Shown here: positions 50,186 to 59,026 of the stretch, piece after piece
Numbering within the stretch: position 1 is the first letter of the stretch
How the letters are laid out: each line of letters opens with the position of its first letter
Assembly: GCF_014844035.1 (NCBI RefSeq)
Contig: NZ_CP062159.1
Location: 3,286,001 to 3,350,000, forward strand
Source of the DNA: Flavobacterium sp. MDT1-60
Lineage (GTDB): Bacteria; Bacteroidota; Bacteroidia; Flavobacteriales; Flavobacteriaceae
Direction: 5' to 3'
Length of the DNA stretch: 64,000 bases
Notes under the pieces: generated by a model
Database searches by the model: none
Seen by the model: the letters and a program-made list of their open reading frames with translations, nothing else
Told to the model about the DNA's origin: nothing
Translations under genes and position numbers: made by a program

Positions 50186-51388
50186 ATGAATTTAAAAAAA
50201 ATTGCCCTATTCTTTTTAATTACAGTTTCATACAGTTCTTTTGCTCAAAAAGACGGTTATTGGGACAAAGAGCGCGCCACAACTAAAGAAATTATAGTTT
50301 CTGCCCGTGACCGAATCACTTTAAAAACAGAAGACCTCCCTATAGGAACCACAGAAATCGTGTACCGAATTACACTATTAGACGAAAACCAGCAAATGGC
50401 AAATAGTTTGGTTTCGGTATTAAAAGCAATTCCAGACCCAACCGGAATCAGTCAGGGTTCTGCCGGAGCTGTTTTTCTAATGTCAAAAATCTCCGGTGAT
50501 GACACTTGCACTTATGCACTTTTTACTTCAGAGGAAAATGCAAAAAAATACATTGACGACGGAAAAACAGACAAAGCCTGTTATGCCCAAGTAGATGAAG
50601 TTAGTAAAGATGCAAAAAGATTGTCATTAGATAAATCTTCTTGTTTAGGACAAGGCATTAGTACAATTTGGTTTGGTTTTCACAGCAAAAACTGGCTTTT
50701 GAATCAAAAAATTGTTTTAGAAGTTGTGCCTTGGGTGGATACTAAATTGAACCGCGGCTGGAATCAGGATAACAAAAACGAAATCATCAGCTTATGCAAA
50801 ACATCAACAATGGCACAAAAAATGGCCAATTCTGATGATTTTTGCGTTTGTATTTTAGATAAAATCATAAAACAATATCGTTACTCAGAGTTTCAAAAGT
50901 TATTACCAATCGAAAAAAACAAAGTATATAAAGATTTTGGAAACGCGTGTTATAAAGACGCTGACATCTCTAAAAATGTATACGGCGATTTACGAACACA
51001 GGCTGCTACATTAATAAAACTGCAGAAATACAACGAAGCTATTCCTAAATTAAATACAATCATTAACGACGGAAAAGCAACAGCTATTGACTACAGTTCA
51101 ATTGGTTACTGCTATATTTTGACCAAACAGTATGCTAAAGCAATTAAATTCTTAAAAGAAGGCGAAAAACTCGACGATACAGAATTGGAGATAAAATTAA
51201 ACCTCGCTCACGTTTATTTATTAAGCGACGATTATGGTAGTGCAAAACCAATTTACAAAAAGTACCAAATGCAAAATGTGACTGATAGTTTAAGCTGGAC
51301 AGACAAAACAAAACTTGATTTTACAAACTTCAAAAAAGCAGGTTTACCATCTAAAGACTTCGAAAAAGTCTTAAAGCTTTATAATTAA
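50186..51388 (+). CDS. secreted TPR-containing protein, unknown function
   Basis: A 400-residue exported protein: signal peptide 1-20 (ending SFAQ), an N-terminal beta-rich part with paired cysteines (DDTCTYALFTSE, TDKACYAQ, KSSCLGQG, about residues 112-155), and C-terminal TPR repeats (about 265-370: AATLIKLQKYNEAIPKLNTI, YCYILTKQYAKAIKFLKEGEK, LAHVYLLSDDYGSAKPIYKKY). No enzyme motif. TPRs suggest a protein-protein interaction role. Not closely spaced with menC, from which it is parted by the element at 51392-51602. Confidence 0.85.
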   Translation: MNLKKIALFFLITVSYSSFAQKDGYWDKERATTKEIIVSARDRITLKTEDLPIGTTEIVYRITLLDENQQMANSLVSVLKAIPDPTGISQGSAGAVFLMSKISGDDTCTYALFTSEENAKKYIDDGKTDKACYAQVDEVSKDAKRLSLDKSSCLGQGISTIWFGFHSKNWLLNQKIVLEVVPWVDTKLNRGWNQDNKNEIISLCKTSTMAQKMANSDDFCVCILDKIIKQYRYSEFQKLLPIEKNKVYKDFGNACYKDADISKNVYGDLRTQAATLIKLQKYNEAIPKLNTIINDGKATAIDYSSIGYCYILTKQYAKAIKFLKEGEKLDDTELEIKLNLAHVYLLSDDYGSAKPIYKKYQMQNVTDSLSWTDKTKLDFTNFKKAGLPSKDFEKVLKLYN

Positions 51389-51391
51389 ATG

Positions 51392-51602
51392 TTTTTCACC
51401 ATATAAGTGATATAAGTACATTTAATTGTATTGTGGTGAGCGATACAGAACCTGAGTTTTCTTGTAAATTTCCATAATATAGTCTTATAGTACATTATGC
51501 AGGACGCTGAAAGTTCAATTTAGTTTTTCTTATATTTCTTTTAAGCTTTAATATTTATAAAGCCAAACTTAAATTTTCTTATATCACTTATATGGTGAAA
51601 AA
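51392..51602. mobile_element. 211-bp MITE-like element with 25-bp perfect terminal inverted repeats
   Basis: The left end (51392-51416, beginning TTTTTCACCATATAAG) and the right end (51578-51602, ending CTTATATGGTGAAAAA) are exact inverse complements over 25 bp, and after a 3-base mismatch the match resumes for six more. The interior is AT-rich with no ORF. The right end lies 8 bases before menC. No clear target-site duplication seen. Confidence 0.6.
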
Positions 51603-51610
51603 AATAAATC

Positions 51611-52657
51611 ATGCAAGCAACTTATCATAAATACATGCTCGAGTTTAAACGCCCTTCCGGAACTTCCAGAGGCGTTATGACCGAAAAAGAAACCTGGTTT
51701 ATTGTTGTTGAAGAAAATGGTAAAAAAGGAATAGGTGAGTGTGGTATTTTACGTGGTTTGAGTGCTGATGATCGTGATGATTATGAAGAAAGACTAGATT
51801 GGGCCTGCCAGAACATTCATTTGGAAGAAACCGCTCTTTGGGAAGCTCTATTGGAATTTCCTTCAATACAATTCGGAATCGAAATGGCTTTTTTATCTCT
51901 TAGAAGTGAAAATCCATATCTTTTATTTCCTTCAGATTTCACCAATTATTCAAAGTCAATTGTAATAAATGGTTTAGTTTGGATGGGAGAAGCTTCTTTT
52001 ATGAAAGAACAAATCGAAGAGAAATTAGAACAAGGTTTTGATTGTATAAAACTAAAAATTGGAGCGATCGATTTCCAGAAAGAAGTGGAATTATTACAAT
52101 TTATAAGAAATCATTTTTCTGCAAAGCAAATTGAAATAAGGGTTGATGCTAATGGTGCTTTTGCTTTAAATGAAGCTTTAGATAAATTAAATCAATTAAA
52201 AGTATTTCAGTTACATAGTATTGAACAACCAATTAAAAAAGGGAATATTCCGGCCATGGCTGATTTGTGTAAAACGACACCTTTTCCAATTGCTTTGGAT
52301 GAAGAATTAATTGGGGTATTTTCATTAGAAGAAAAAGAAGCATTGCTGCGGAAAATCCAACCACAATATATTATTCTCAAACCAAGTTTTGTTGGTGGAT
52401 TTAGAGGAACGCTGGAGTGGATTGATCTCGCCAATAAATATAATATTGGCTGGTGGATAACATCGGCTTTAGAAAGTAATATCGGACTTAATGCAATCTC
52501 GCAATGGACTTTTACATTAAATTCTAAAATGCCGCAAGGCTTAGGAACAGGAGCGCTTTACACCAATAATTTCGATTGCCCGCTAGAAGTTTCAAAAGGG
52601 CAACTATGGTACAATAAAACAAAAAAATGGGATTCTTCATTTTTTGATAGAGCATAA
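51611..52657 (+). CDS. menC: MenC, o-succinylbenzoate synthase
   Basis: A 348-residue enolase-superfamily enzyme. Active-site residues: K147 and K149 (CIKLKIG), metal ligands D179 (RVDANG), E205 (SIEQP), D230 (ALDEE), and catalytic K257 (ILKPSF). This is the MenC set that dehydrates SHCHC to o-succinylbenzoate. The N-terminal capping domain is present; length is normal. The leader before the ATG is formed by the right end of the MITE-like element (gap 8 bases), so its transcription may depend on what that element carries. No menE follows. Confidence 0.93.
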   Translation: MQATYHKYMLEFKRPSGTSRGVMTEKETWFIVVEENGKKGIGECGILRGLSADDRDDYEERLDWACQNIHLEETALWEALLEFPSIQFGIEMAFLSLRSENPYLLFPSDFTNYSKSIVINGLVWMGEASFMKEQIEEKLEQGFDCIKLKIGAIDFQKEVELLQFIRNHFSAKQIEIRVDANGAFALNEALDKLNQLKVFQLHSIEQPIKKGNIPAMADLCKTTPFPIALDEELIGVFSLEEKEALLRKIQPQYIILKPSFVGGFRGTLEWIDLANKYNIGWWITSALESNIGLNAISQWTFTLNSKMPQGLGTGALYTNNFDCPLEVSKGQLWYNKTKKWDSSFFDRA

Positions 52658-52732
52658 AAAAATTAACCTAATTCATTAAGAAAAACAAGATTTAAGTAAA
52701 GAAACAGAAGAAAACTTTTAAATCTCTTTTCT

Positions 52733-53287
52733 TCACTCTTTCCCTCCGCGCAATCCGGCTTTCCAGGCTTTAAGCTCCTCCCATTTACCTTCATAAGCTA
52801 ATAAAGCCTGCTTACCCCAGGTGCTGGGATTATGTATCGCATAATTCTCTCCGCCACCGTCTAATATCGCTTGTAATTTTTCAGTTGATGATTCAGACAA
52901 ATCTTTCCATGTTGTGATTCCGGCCGCATTAAATAAACCTTCTATTTTCGGTCCAATTCCTTCAACGATTTTCAGATCATTTTCTTTTATTTTTTTGCCA
53001 AAAACTGTTTTGGCTATTCCCTCATCAAATAAAAATGTCGGCGTTGAATTAGTTGCAATAGATTGCTTTTTAATAGATTTCGTCTTCTTTTGTACTAAAT
53101 CAGCCTCCAATGACGAGATTCGGGTAGTTAAACTTTTTGTATGTTTTTTGCAGGCATCTAACTCTGATTGTAGTGAAGAGGCAAGTGAGTGATCCCTATT
53201 TGATGCTGACTTCTTTCCTAAAAAATAGCCTGCAATTCCAAATACTATTCCAATTAAAATGGGGATTAAAATATAAGAGATATCCAT
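52733..53287 (-). CDS. membrane-anchored protein with helix-hairpin-helix domain
   Basis: A 184-residue protein: one N-terminal helix with GxxxG-type glycines (ILIPILIGIVFGIAGYFLGKK, about 5-25), a short coiled-coil linker (about 30-62) and a C-terminal helix-hairpin-helix domain with DLKIVEGIGPKIEGLFNAAGITTWKDLSESS (about 100-131). Such HhH domains bind DNA or act as scaffold; bacterial proteins of this layout have unclear functions. The ATG at 53287 is preferred to one 66 bases upstream because the helix starts there. It lies convergent with menC. Confidence 0.83.
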   Translation of the reverse strand: MDISYILIPILIGIVFGIAGYFLGKKSASNRDHSLASSLQSELDACKKHTKSLTTRISSLEADLVQKKTKSIKKQSIATNSTPTFLFDEGIAKTVFGKKIKENDLKIVEGIGPKIEGLFNAAGITTWKDLSESSTEKLQAILDGGGENYAIHNPSTWGKQALLAYEGKWEELKAWKAGLRGGKE

Positions 53288-53521
53288 AACAATAAATTTA
53301 GATGAATATTTTAAATTATTGCCTAATGGGAATAAGGCTGAACGCTCTATCAAATTAACAAAAAAATAAATACAGAATGTATTAATAATCAGTTAATTTA
53401 ATGTTATTGATTTAATTTTTAAGTAGTTATGTTTTTTGATTCTTTTAGACATTATGTGATCTCAATTTCAGGACTGAATTAAAATGAGTAACTTGCATTA
53501 AAAATTAATTACAATATTAAA

Positions 53522-53998
53522 ATGATAGAAATTGAAAGAAAGTTTCTTGTTAAATCCAGTGATTTTAAGGAACAGGCTTCTACTCAAAATCAAATTGCGC
53601 AAGGTTATTTAAGTTCACTTCCGGAGCGAACAGTACGCGTTAGAATTAAAGGAAAAAAAGGCTTTCTTACTATTAAGGGAATTGGTCATCAAGGTGGTAT
53701 GTCCCGATTTGAATGGGAAAATGAAATTCCACTGGATGAAGCGCAGGAATTGCTTAAATTATGCGAAAAGGGAAAGATAGAAAAAACACGTTATGAAATA
53801 CAATCAGGAAAACATATTTTTGAAGTAGATGAATTCTATGGCGAAAATGAAGGTTTGATTATGGCTGAAATTGAATTGGAGTCAGAAACGGAATCTTTTG
53901 AAAAACCAGATTGGCTGGGAGAAGAGGTAACAAATGACGAACGATATTACAATGCATATTTAAGCAAAAATCCTTTTAAGACCTGGGAAAAACAATAA
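53522..53998 (+). CDS. CYTH-domain protein (triphosphate tunnel enzyme family)
   Basis: A 158-residue protein with the CYTH signature EIERKFLV at the N-terminus (ExExK at 3-7) and repeated charged beta strands such as RTVRVRIKGKKGFLTIKG, RFEWENEIPL and FEVDEFYGENEGLIMAEIELE. The fold binds polyphosphate-type substrates; members hydrolyse triphosphate or act as thiamine-triphosphatase or adenylate cyclase. Which of these is unknown here. It starts 3 bases ahead of the YpdA gene and is co-transcribed with it. Confidence 0.92.
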   Translation: MIEIERKFLVKSSDFKEQASTQNQIAQGYLSSLPERTVRVRIKGKKGFLTIKGIGHQGGMSRFEWENEIPLDEAQELLKLCEKGKIEKTRYEIQSGKHIFEVDEFYGENEGLIMAEIELESETESFEKPDWLGEEVTNDERYYNAYLSKNPFKTWEKQ

Positions 53999-54001
53999 TT
54001 T

Positions 54002-54967
54002 ATGACAGAATATGATTTGATAATTGTGGGAGGTGGTCCGATTGGATTGGCTTGTGCAATTGAAGCTCAAAAGAAAAATTTACGATATTTAATTATAGAA
54101 AAAGGTGCTATTGTTAATAGTATTTTCAATTATCCTTTGTACATGACTTTTTTCTCTACTGCCGAAAGGTTAGAAATTGGAAACATTCCGTTTAACTGTC
54201 TGGCGCCAAAACCGGGTCGTCAGGAAGCTCTTGAATATTATCGAAATATTCATCGTTATTTCAATTTTTCGATTCATTTGTTTGAAAGAGTGATTACTGT
54301 CCAAAAACAAGAAAATTCAATCTTCAAAATTACTTCTAATAAAAATTCATACGAGGCTAAAAACGTTGTTATTGCAACAGGTTTTTATGATATTCCGATA
54401 GAAATGAACGTAAAAGGCGAGGAGCTGTCTAAAGTTCGTCATTATTATAAAGAAGCACATGAATATGCTTTTAGAAATGTTTTGATTGTTGGGGCTAATA
54501 ATTCGTCTGTAGATGCAGCTTTGGAATGCTGGAGGAAAGGCGCAAACGTTACAATGGTAATTCGTAAAAACGAAATCAATAACAGGGTAAAATATTGGGT
54601 AAAACCGGATATTGAAAACCGAATTGCTGAAGGAAGTATTACAGCTTATTTTGAATCGAATATTACTGAGATTCGGGAAAATGAAGTTGAAATTGAAACA
54701 CCAAATGGAAAAGTAACAATTGAAAATGATTTTGTTTTAGCGTTAACAGGATACAAACCAGATTTGGCTTTTCTGGAAAAAATGGGTATTCAACTTTCTA
54801 ATGATGAATTAAAAATTCCAACCTACAATCCGGAAACAATGGAAACCAATGTTGAAGGTTTATTTTTAGCCGGCGTAGTTTGCGGTGGAATGCAAACGCA
54901 CAAGTGGTTTATAGAAAACTCGCGCGTTCATGCCAGTATGATTACGGATTATATTACTTCAAAATAA
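54002..54967 (+). CDS. ypdA: YpdA-type bacillithiol disulfide reductase
   Basis: A 321-residue FAD/NAD(P)-binding protein of the YpdA family. The first dinucleotide motif is IIVGGGPIGLACAIEA (GGGPIG at 10-15) and the second is LIVGANNSSVDAALECWRKG (about 161-180), with KVTIENDFVLALTGYKPD near the end. No redox CXXC pair is seen, as in YpdA, which uses NADPH and bacillithiol disulfide. It is followed by a repeat hairpin and the convergent selO gene. Whether this organism makes bacillithiol is not shown in this window (no BshA/BshC here). Confidence 0.9.
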   Translation: MTEYDLIIVGGGPIGLACAIEAQKKNLRYLIIEKGAIVNSIFNYPLYMTFFSTAERLEIGNIPFNCLAPKPGRQEALEYYRNIHRYFNFSIHLFERVITVQKQENSIFKITSNKNSYEAKNVVIATGFYDIPIEMNVKGEELSKVRHYYKEAHEYAFRNVLIVGANNSSVDAALECWRKGANVTMVIRKNEINNRVKYWVKPDIENRIAEGSITAYFESNITEIRENEVEIETPNGKVTIENDFVLALTGYKPDLAFLEKMGIQLSNDELKIPTYNPETMETNVEGLFLAGVVCGGMQTHKWFIENSRVHASMITDYITSK

Positions 54968-54972
54968 AAAAG

Positions 54973-55069
54973 TTTGCCACGAATTGCACGAATTTTCACG
55001 AATTAAAAATTGTACGATTCGATTTTGTACACAATCCAATTAGTGGGAATTCGTGCAATTCGTGGCAAA
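54973..55069. repeat. CCACGAATTGCACGAATT hairpin, copy 2
   Basis: 22-bp perfect arms (54973-54994 and 55048-55069) enclosing 53 bases that contain a further TTCACGAATT. It fills the gap between the convergent ypdA and selO genes. Confidence 0.85.
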
Positions 55070-55075
55070 AAGTTT

Positions 55076-56644
55076 TTAAGAACTACAAGAAAGCATCGAA
55101 CAGCCTACTTTTGAGCGTGCCCAATCAGGTCGTTTTGCAAACCATTTTTGATGTTCCGGTTGTTCATCGTATGGTTTTTGCAGTAGTAAATACAGCTCAT
55201 TTATTGCAGCATAATCACCTTTGTCGGCGTCATCAATAGCCAATTGTGCCATATAATTTCGCAATACATATTTCGGATTTATTTGATTCATTTTTTCAAT
55301 ACGATCCTCATCTGAAAGCTCTTCCTGATTTAATCTTTGAAGATAAACAGTAAACCATTTCTTCCAGGAATCTAAAATATCTCCTTTAATTTCTTCCGGT
55401 AAATAAAAAGAAACCTGAATTTTTTCAATTGCATTTTCAACAGAATCTAACTTTACAATCTTGTTTAAATTTCTAAAAAAGATGGTCATATCCGTTTCAG
55501 ATAATTCTAGAACTGCTTCTAAACCTGTAATTATTTTACTATCAGTATCAGTTAAAGTAAATAAACCTAACTTGCTTAAAAACATTACTTTATAATCAGA
55601 TTTAAAATCATTTATAAACGATTCTAAAATCTTTTCTAGTGGTTCTGCTTCATTAACCAACGGGTAGAGCGCGTTTGCTAATTGATACAAATTCCATTGT
55701 GCAATCTGAGGTTGATTTCCAAATCTATATCGCCTGTTTTGTGAATCTGTAGTGTTAGGCGTCCAATTCGGATCGTAGTTTTCTAACCAACCGTATGGAC
55801 CGTAATCAATTGTAATTCCGTGAATCGACATATTATCTGTGTTCATAACGCCATGCACGAAACCAACACGTTGCCAATGAACAATCATTTCTCTGGTAGT
55901 ATCTGCGACGGTTTTAAAGAACTGTATGTATTGTTCTTTTGGTTCGCCTTTAATTTCAGGAAAATAATGTTTAATCGTAAACTCAACAAACTCTTTTAGA
56001 TTTTTTAGTTCGTTTCGTGCCGTAAGCATTTCAAAACTTCCAAAACGAATAAATGATGGTGCAACGCGACAAACAATAGCACCTTTTTCGTAAGCTGGAT
56101 TTCCATTATATAAAACATCCCTTAACACCTGATCTCCTGATAACATTAAGGAAAGTGATCGGGTAGTGGGAACCCCTAAATAATGCATGGCTTCAGCACA
56201 TAGATACTCACGTATTGAAGAGCGCAAAACAGCCAAACCATCGGCTGTTCTTGAATAGGGTGTTTTTCCTGCACCTTTTAATTGCAAAGTAAAAAACTCG
56301 TTATTGTGTTCTATTTCAGTCAAGTTAATAGCTCGACCATCACCTAATTGTCCTGCCCAATTTCCGAATTGATGTCCTGCATAGCACATAGCATAAGGGC
56401 GAGTCTCAGGCAAAATTTCTTTTCCTGAAAAAGCATTCAAGAATGATTCTGACTGAATTTCTTCCTTTGTTATTCCAACCAACCCGGCTACTTCTTCAGA
56501 AGCATGAATTAACGTTGGATTTGAAGGCTTTGTTGGACTTACATAGGAAAACAGCGTGTTTTTAACCTGACGAATTTCATTGGTTTCATTAGGATCTGCA
56601 GGCAATTCAGCCGTAAATCTATTATTTATTTTTAAATTTTTCAT
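55076..56644 (-). CDS. selO: SelO-family protein adenylyltransferase (YdiU)
   Basis: A 522-residue pseudokinase-fold enzyme that AMPylates proteins and contributes to redox control. Features: LQLKGAGKTPYSRTADGLAVLRSSIREYL (ATP site), MHYLGVPTTRSLSLM, GFVHGVMNTDNMSIHGITIDYGPYGWLENYDP (catalytic loop and metal Asp), and the C-terminal CSMLSCSS. The antepenultimate Cys occupies the place of selenocysteine in animal SelO. Length is typical. It is the only gene on this strand between two repeat hairpins. Confidence 0.94.
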   Translation of the reverse strand: MKNLKINNRFTAELPADPNETNEIRQVKNTLFSYVSPTKPSNPTLIHASEEVAGLVGITKEEIQSESFLNAFSGKEILPETRPYAMCYAGHQFGNWAGQLGDGRAINLTEIEHNNEFFTLQLKGAGKTPYSRTADGLAVLRSSIREYLCAEAMHYLGVPTTRSLSLMLSGDQVLRDVLYNGNPAYEKGAIVCRVAPSFIRFGSFEMLTARNELKNLKEFVEFTIKHYFPEIKGEPKEQYIQFFKTVADTTREMIVHWQRVGFVHGVMNTDNMSIHGITIDYGPYGWLENYDPNWTPNTTDSQNRRYRFGNQPQIAQWNLYQLANALYPLVNEAEPLEKILESFINDFKSDYKVMFLSKLGLFTLTDTDSKIITGLEAVLELSETDMTIFFRNLNKIVKLDSVENAIEKIQVSFYLPEEIKGDILDSWKKWFTVYLQRLNQEELSDEDRIEKMNQINPKYVLRNYMAQLAIDDADKGDYAAINELYLLLQKPYDEQPEHQKWFAKRPDWARSKVGCSMLSCSS

Positions 56645-56708
56645 TTGAATTTTTTATTTCTTTTGCCACTGATTACTCAGAATAAAACATACTATATCTA
56701 AAAGATAG

Positions 56709-56764
56709 CCACGAATTCACGAATGATTGCGCATAATAATTTAAATAAATTCGTGAATTCGTGG
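56709..56764. repeat. CCACGAATTCACGAAT hairpin, copy 3
   Basis: Perfect 16-bp arms (56709-56724 and 56749-56764) with a 24-base loop, between selO and msrA. Same motif as at 41035 and 54973. Confidence 0.85.
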
Positions 56765-56822
56765 TGGAAATTTTATTCTAAAATTAATCCCGGAATCCTT
56801 AAATCTGTGGCAAAACTTTTAA

Positions 56823-57356
56823 TTAGTCTATCAATCTGTCTGCGTACATTTTTTTTAGTTTCTGTACTTTCGGATCAATTATGATTTGGCAATAACGCGC
56901 ATCCTGATTGTCATTGTAATAATTTTGATGATCTTCTTCTGCTTCATAAAATACTTCAAAAGCTTTCAATTCTGTTACAATTGGATCTTCGTAGAAGGAT
57001 TTTACTTCTTCAAAAACCTGTTCTGCGATAACTTTTTGTTCTGCATCATGATATAAAATAATTGAGCGATATTGTGTTCCAACATCAGCTCCCTGACGAT
57101 TAAGCGTTGTTGGATCATGACTAGTCATAAATATAAATAATAAATCATGATATGAAATTATGTCAGGATTAAAAGTGACTTGTATGACTTCGGCATGACC
57201 TGTTCTGCCAGTACAAACTTCACGATACGGTGGGTTTTTAATAAAACCTCCCGAATAACCTGATTTTAAAGACTCTACACCATTTAAACGCTGAATTACA
57301 GCTTCAATACACCAAAAGCATCCACCACCAAAAGTAGCTACTGATAAATTTACCAT
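56823..57356 (-). CDS. msrA: peptide methionine sulfoxide reductase MsrA
   Basis: A 177-residue repair enzyme for methionine-S-sulfoxide. The active site GGGCFWCIEAV (C13 and C16) is present, followed by YSGGFIKNPPYREVCTGRTGHAEVIQV and DVGTQYRSIILYHDAEQ, then the C-terminal AEEDHQNYYNDNQDARYCQIIIDPK. It is a single-domain form (no MsrB). It lies next to selO on the same strand, parted by a hairpin. Confidence 0.95.
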   Translation of the reverse strand: MVNLSVATFGGGCFWCIEAVIQRLNGVESLKSGYSGGFIKNPPYREVCTGRTGHAEVIQVTFNPDIISYHDLLFIFMTSHDPTTLNRQGADVGTQYRSIILYHDAEQKVIAEQVFEEVKSFYEDPIVTELKAFEVFYEAEEDHQNYYNDNQDARYCQIIIDPKVQKLKKMYADRLID

Positions 57357-57485
57357 ATAATAGTATTGTTAAGTTTTATATGTCCTATTAATCCGATAGA
57401 ATATTATGATAATTTGTTAAAAAAATCGTATTTTAGTTAAAAAAACTAATCAGTTCTTGAATGTTTGAAGTTTACAATTGATAAA

Positions 57486-57517
57486 TTCGCAATTTTGCAA
57501 AAAAGCAATTATATTTG
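57486..57517 (+). promoter_or_regulatory. promoter of the class V PLP-enzyme gene
   Basis: TTCG (57486-57489), a 20-base spacer, and TATATTTG (57510-57517), a perfect -7 box. It fixes the start codon at 57539 because upstream in-frame ATGs would lie inside the promoter. Confidence 0.62.
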
Positions 57518-57538
57518 CAATCAAACTCACGCACACTA

Positions 57539-59026
57539 ATGAATAGCAAAAATAGTACCATCACTTTAGAGACTTATTTTCAGGATTTTCGCAAAAATAT
57601 TGTTGGAATTAATCAGGAATTTACATCTCCATACGGCAAAAAACAGATTATTTACACAGATTGGACTGCCAGCGGAAGGTTATACCGACCAATTGAAGAG
57701 AAACTTCTGAATCATTTCGGACCTTTTGTCGCGAATACACACACTGAAACTACTGTGTCTGGTACTGCCATGACAAAAGCATATCATCATGCCAGAAATA
57801 TTATTAAGCGTCATTCTAATGCGAATCAGGATGATGTTTTAATTACGGATGGAACCGGTATGACTGGTGTTATCAATAAATTTCAACGTATTTTGGGCTT
57901 AAAAATTCCTGAAAACCTGAAAGATTTTATAACTGTTCCAGCTGAAAAAAAACCTGTTGTTTTTATTTCTCATATGGAACATCACTCGAATCAAACTTCC
58001 TGGCTGGAGACAATCGCAGATGTTGAAATTATTCCGTCATGTGAAAAAGGACTTTTTAGTCTTGAAAATTTAGCTAAATTATTAGAGAAATATAATAATA
58101 GAACCATAAAAATTGCCTCAATTACGTCATGTTCGAATGTAACAGGTTTAAAAACTCCTTTTCATGAAGCTTCAAAATTAATGCACCAGCATAATGGAGT
58201 TTGTTTTGTAGATTTTGCCTGTTCAGGACCTTATGTTGAAATCGATATGCATCCTGAAGATCCGGAAGCATATTTAGATGCTATTTTCTTTTCTCCTCAT
58301 AAATTTTTAGGTGGTCCCGGAACGTCAGGGGTTTTGATCTTCAATAAAAAATTATACAACAATATGATTCCGGATTGCCCTGGAGGAGGAACAGTAAGCT
58401 GGACAAATCCTTGGGGAGAACATAAATATGTTGATAATATTGAAGACCGTGAAGATGGCGGAACTCCCGGATTCTTGCAGGTTATTAAAACGGCACTGGC
58501 CATTGAACTAAAAGAAGAAATGGGAATTGAGAACATTTTACAACGTGAGCACGAAATCGTTGATTATGTTTTTGATGAGTTGGAACCAGTTGAGAATATT
58601 AAGATTCTTGCCGGACAACATAAAAACCGTTTAGGGGTGGTTTCTTTTTTTATTGAAAATCTACATTTTAATTTAGGTGTAAAATTACTGAATGATAAAT
58701 TCGGAATTCAAACACGTGGAGGATGCAGCTGTGCCGGAACTTACGGACACTTTTTACTGCATGTTGATCAGGAAACTTCAAATAAACTGGTTGATGAAAT
58801 CACGATTGGAGATTTGATCAAAAAACCAGGATGGATCAGAATGTCTATTCACCCGACTACAACAGATAAAGAAATCGCTTATGTTTGTGACAGCATTAAA
58901 GACCTGGCTAAAAATCACGTAACGTGGGCTTTAGATTATTCTTATAATAACAAAACCAACGAATTTGTTCATAAAAATGCTACTTCATTTGAAGATGATT
59001 TAGTTGCTGGTTGGTTTAAGTCTTAA
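57539..59026 (+). CDS. class V aminotransferase-fold PLP enzyme (cysteine desulfurase-like)
   Basis: A 495-residue PLP enzyme. The lysine is in AIFFSPHKFLGGPGTSGVL (about 258-276); other conserved segments are YTDWTASGRLYRPIEEKLLNHFGP, HTETTVSGTAMTKAYHHAR, VCFVDFACSGPYVEIDM and GIQTRGGCSCAGTYGHFLLH. The Cys-containing GGCSCAG resembles the sulfur-accepting loop of cysteine desulfurases, but the chain is longer than NifS/SufS (about 400). Substrate unknown. Single gene with its own promoter, no suf/isc neighbours. Confidence 0.88.
   Translation: MNSKNSTITLETYFQDFRKNIVGINQEFTSPYGKKQIIYTDWTASGRLYRPIEEKLLNHFGPFVANTHTETTVSGTAMTKAYHHARNIIKRHSNANQDDVLITDGTGMTGVINKFQRILGLKIPENLKDFITVPAEKKPVVFISHMEHHSNQTSWLETIADVEIIPSCEKGLFSLENLAKLLEKYNNRTIKIASITSCSNVTGLKTPFHEASKLMHQHNGVCFVDFACSGPYVEIDMHPEDPEAYLDAIFFSPHKFLGGPGTSGVLIFNKKLYNNMIPDCPGGGTVSWTNPWGEHKYVDNIEDREDGGTPGFLQVIKTALAIELKEEMGIENILQREHEIVDYVFDELEPVENIKILAGQHKNRLGVVSFFIENLHFNLGVKLLNDKFGIQTRGGCSCAGTYGHFLLHVDQETSNKLVDEITIGDLIKKPGWIRMSIHPTTTDKEIAYVCDSIKDLAKNHVTWALDYSYNNKTNEFVHKNATSFEDDLVAGWFKS

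Noticed and set aside
51392..51602. Complete insertion sequence
   Set aside because: No ORF or transposase in the 211 bp; at most a non-autonomous element.
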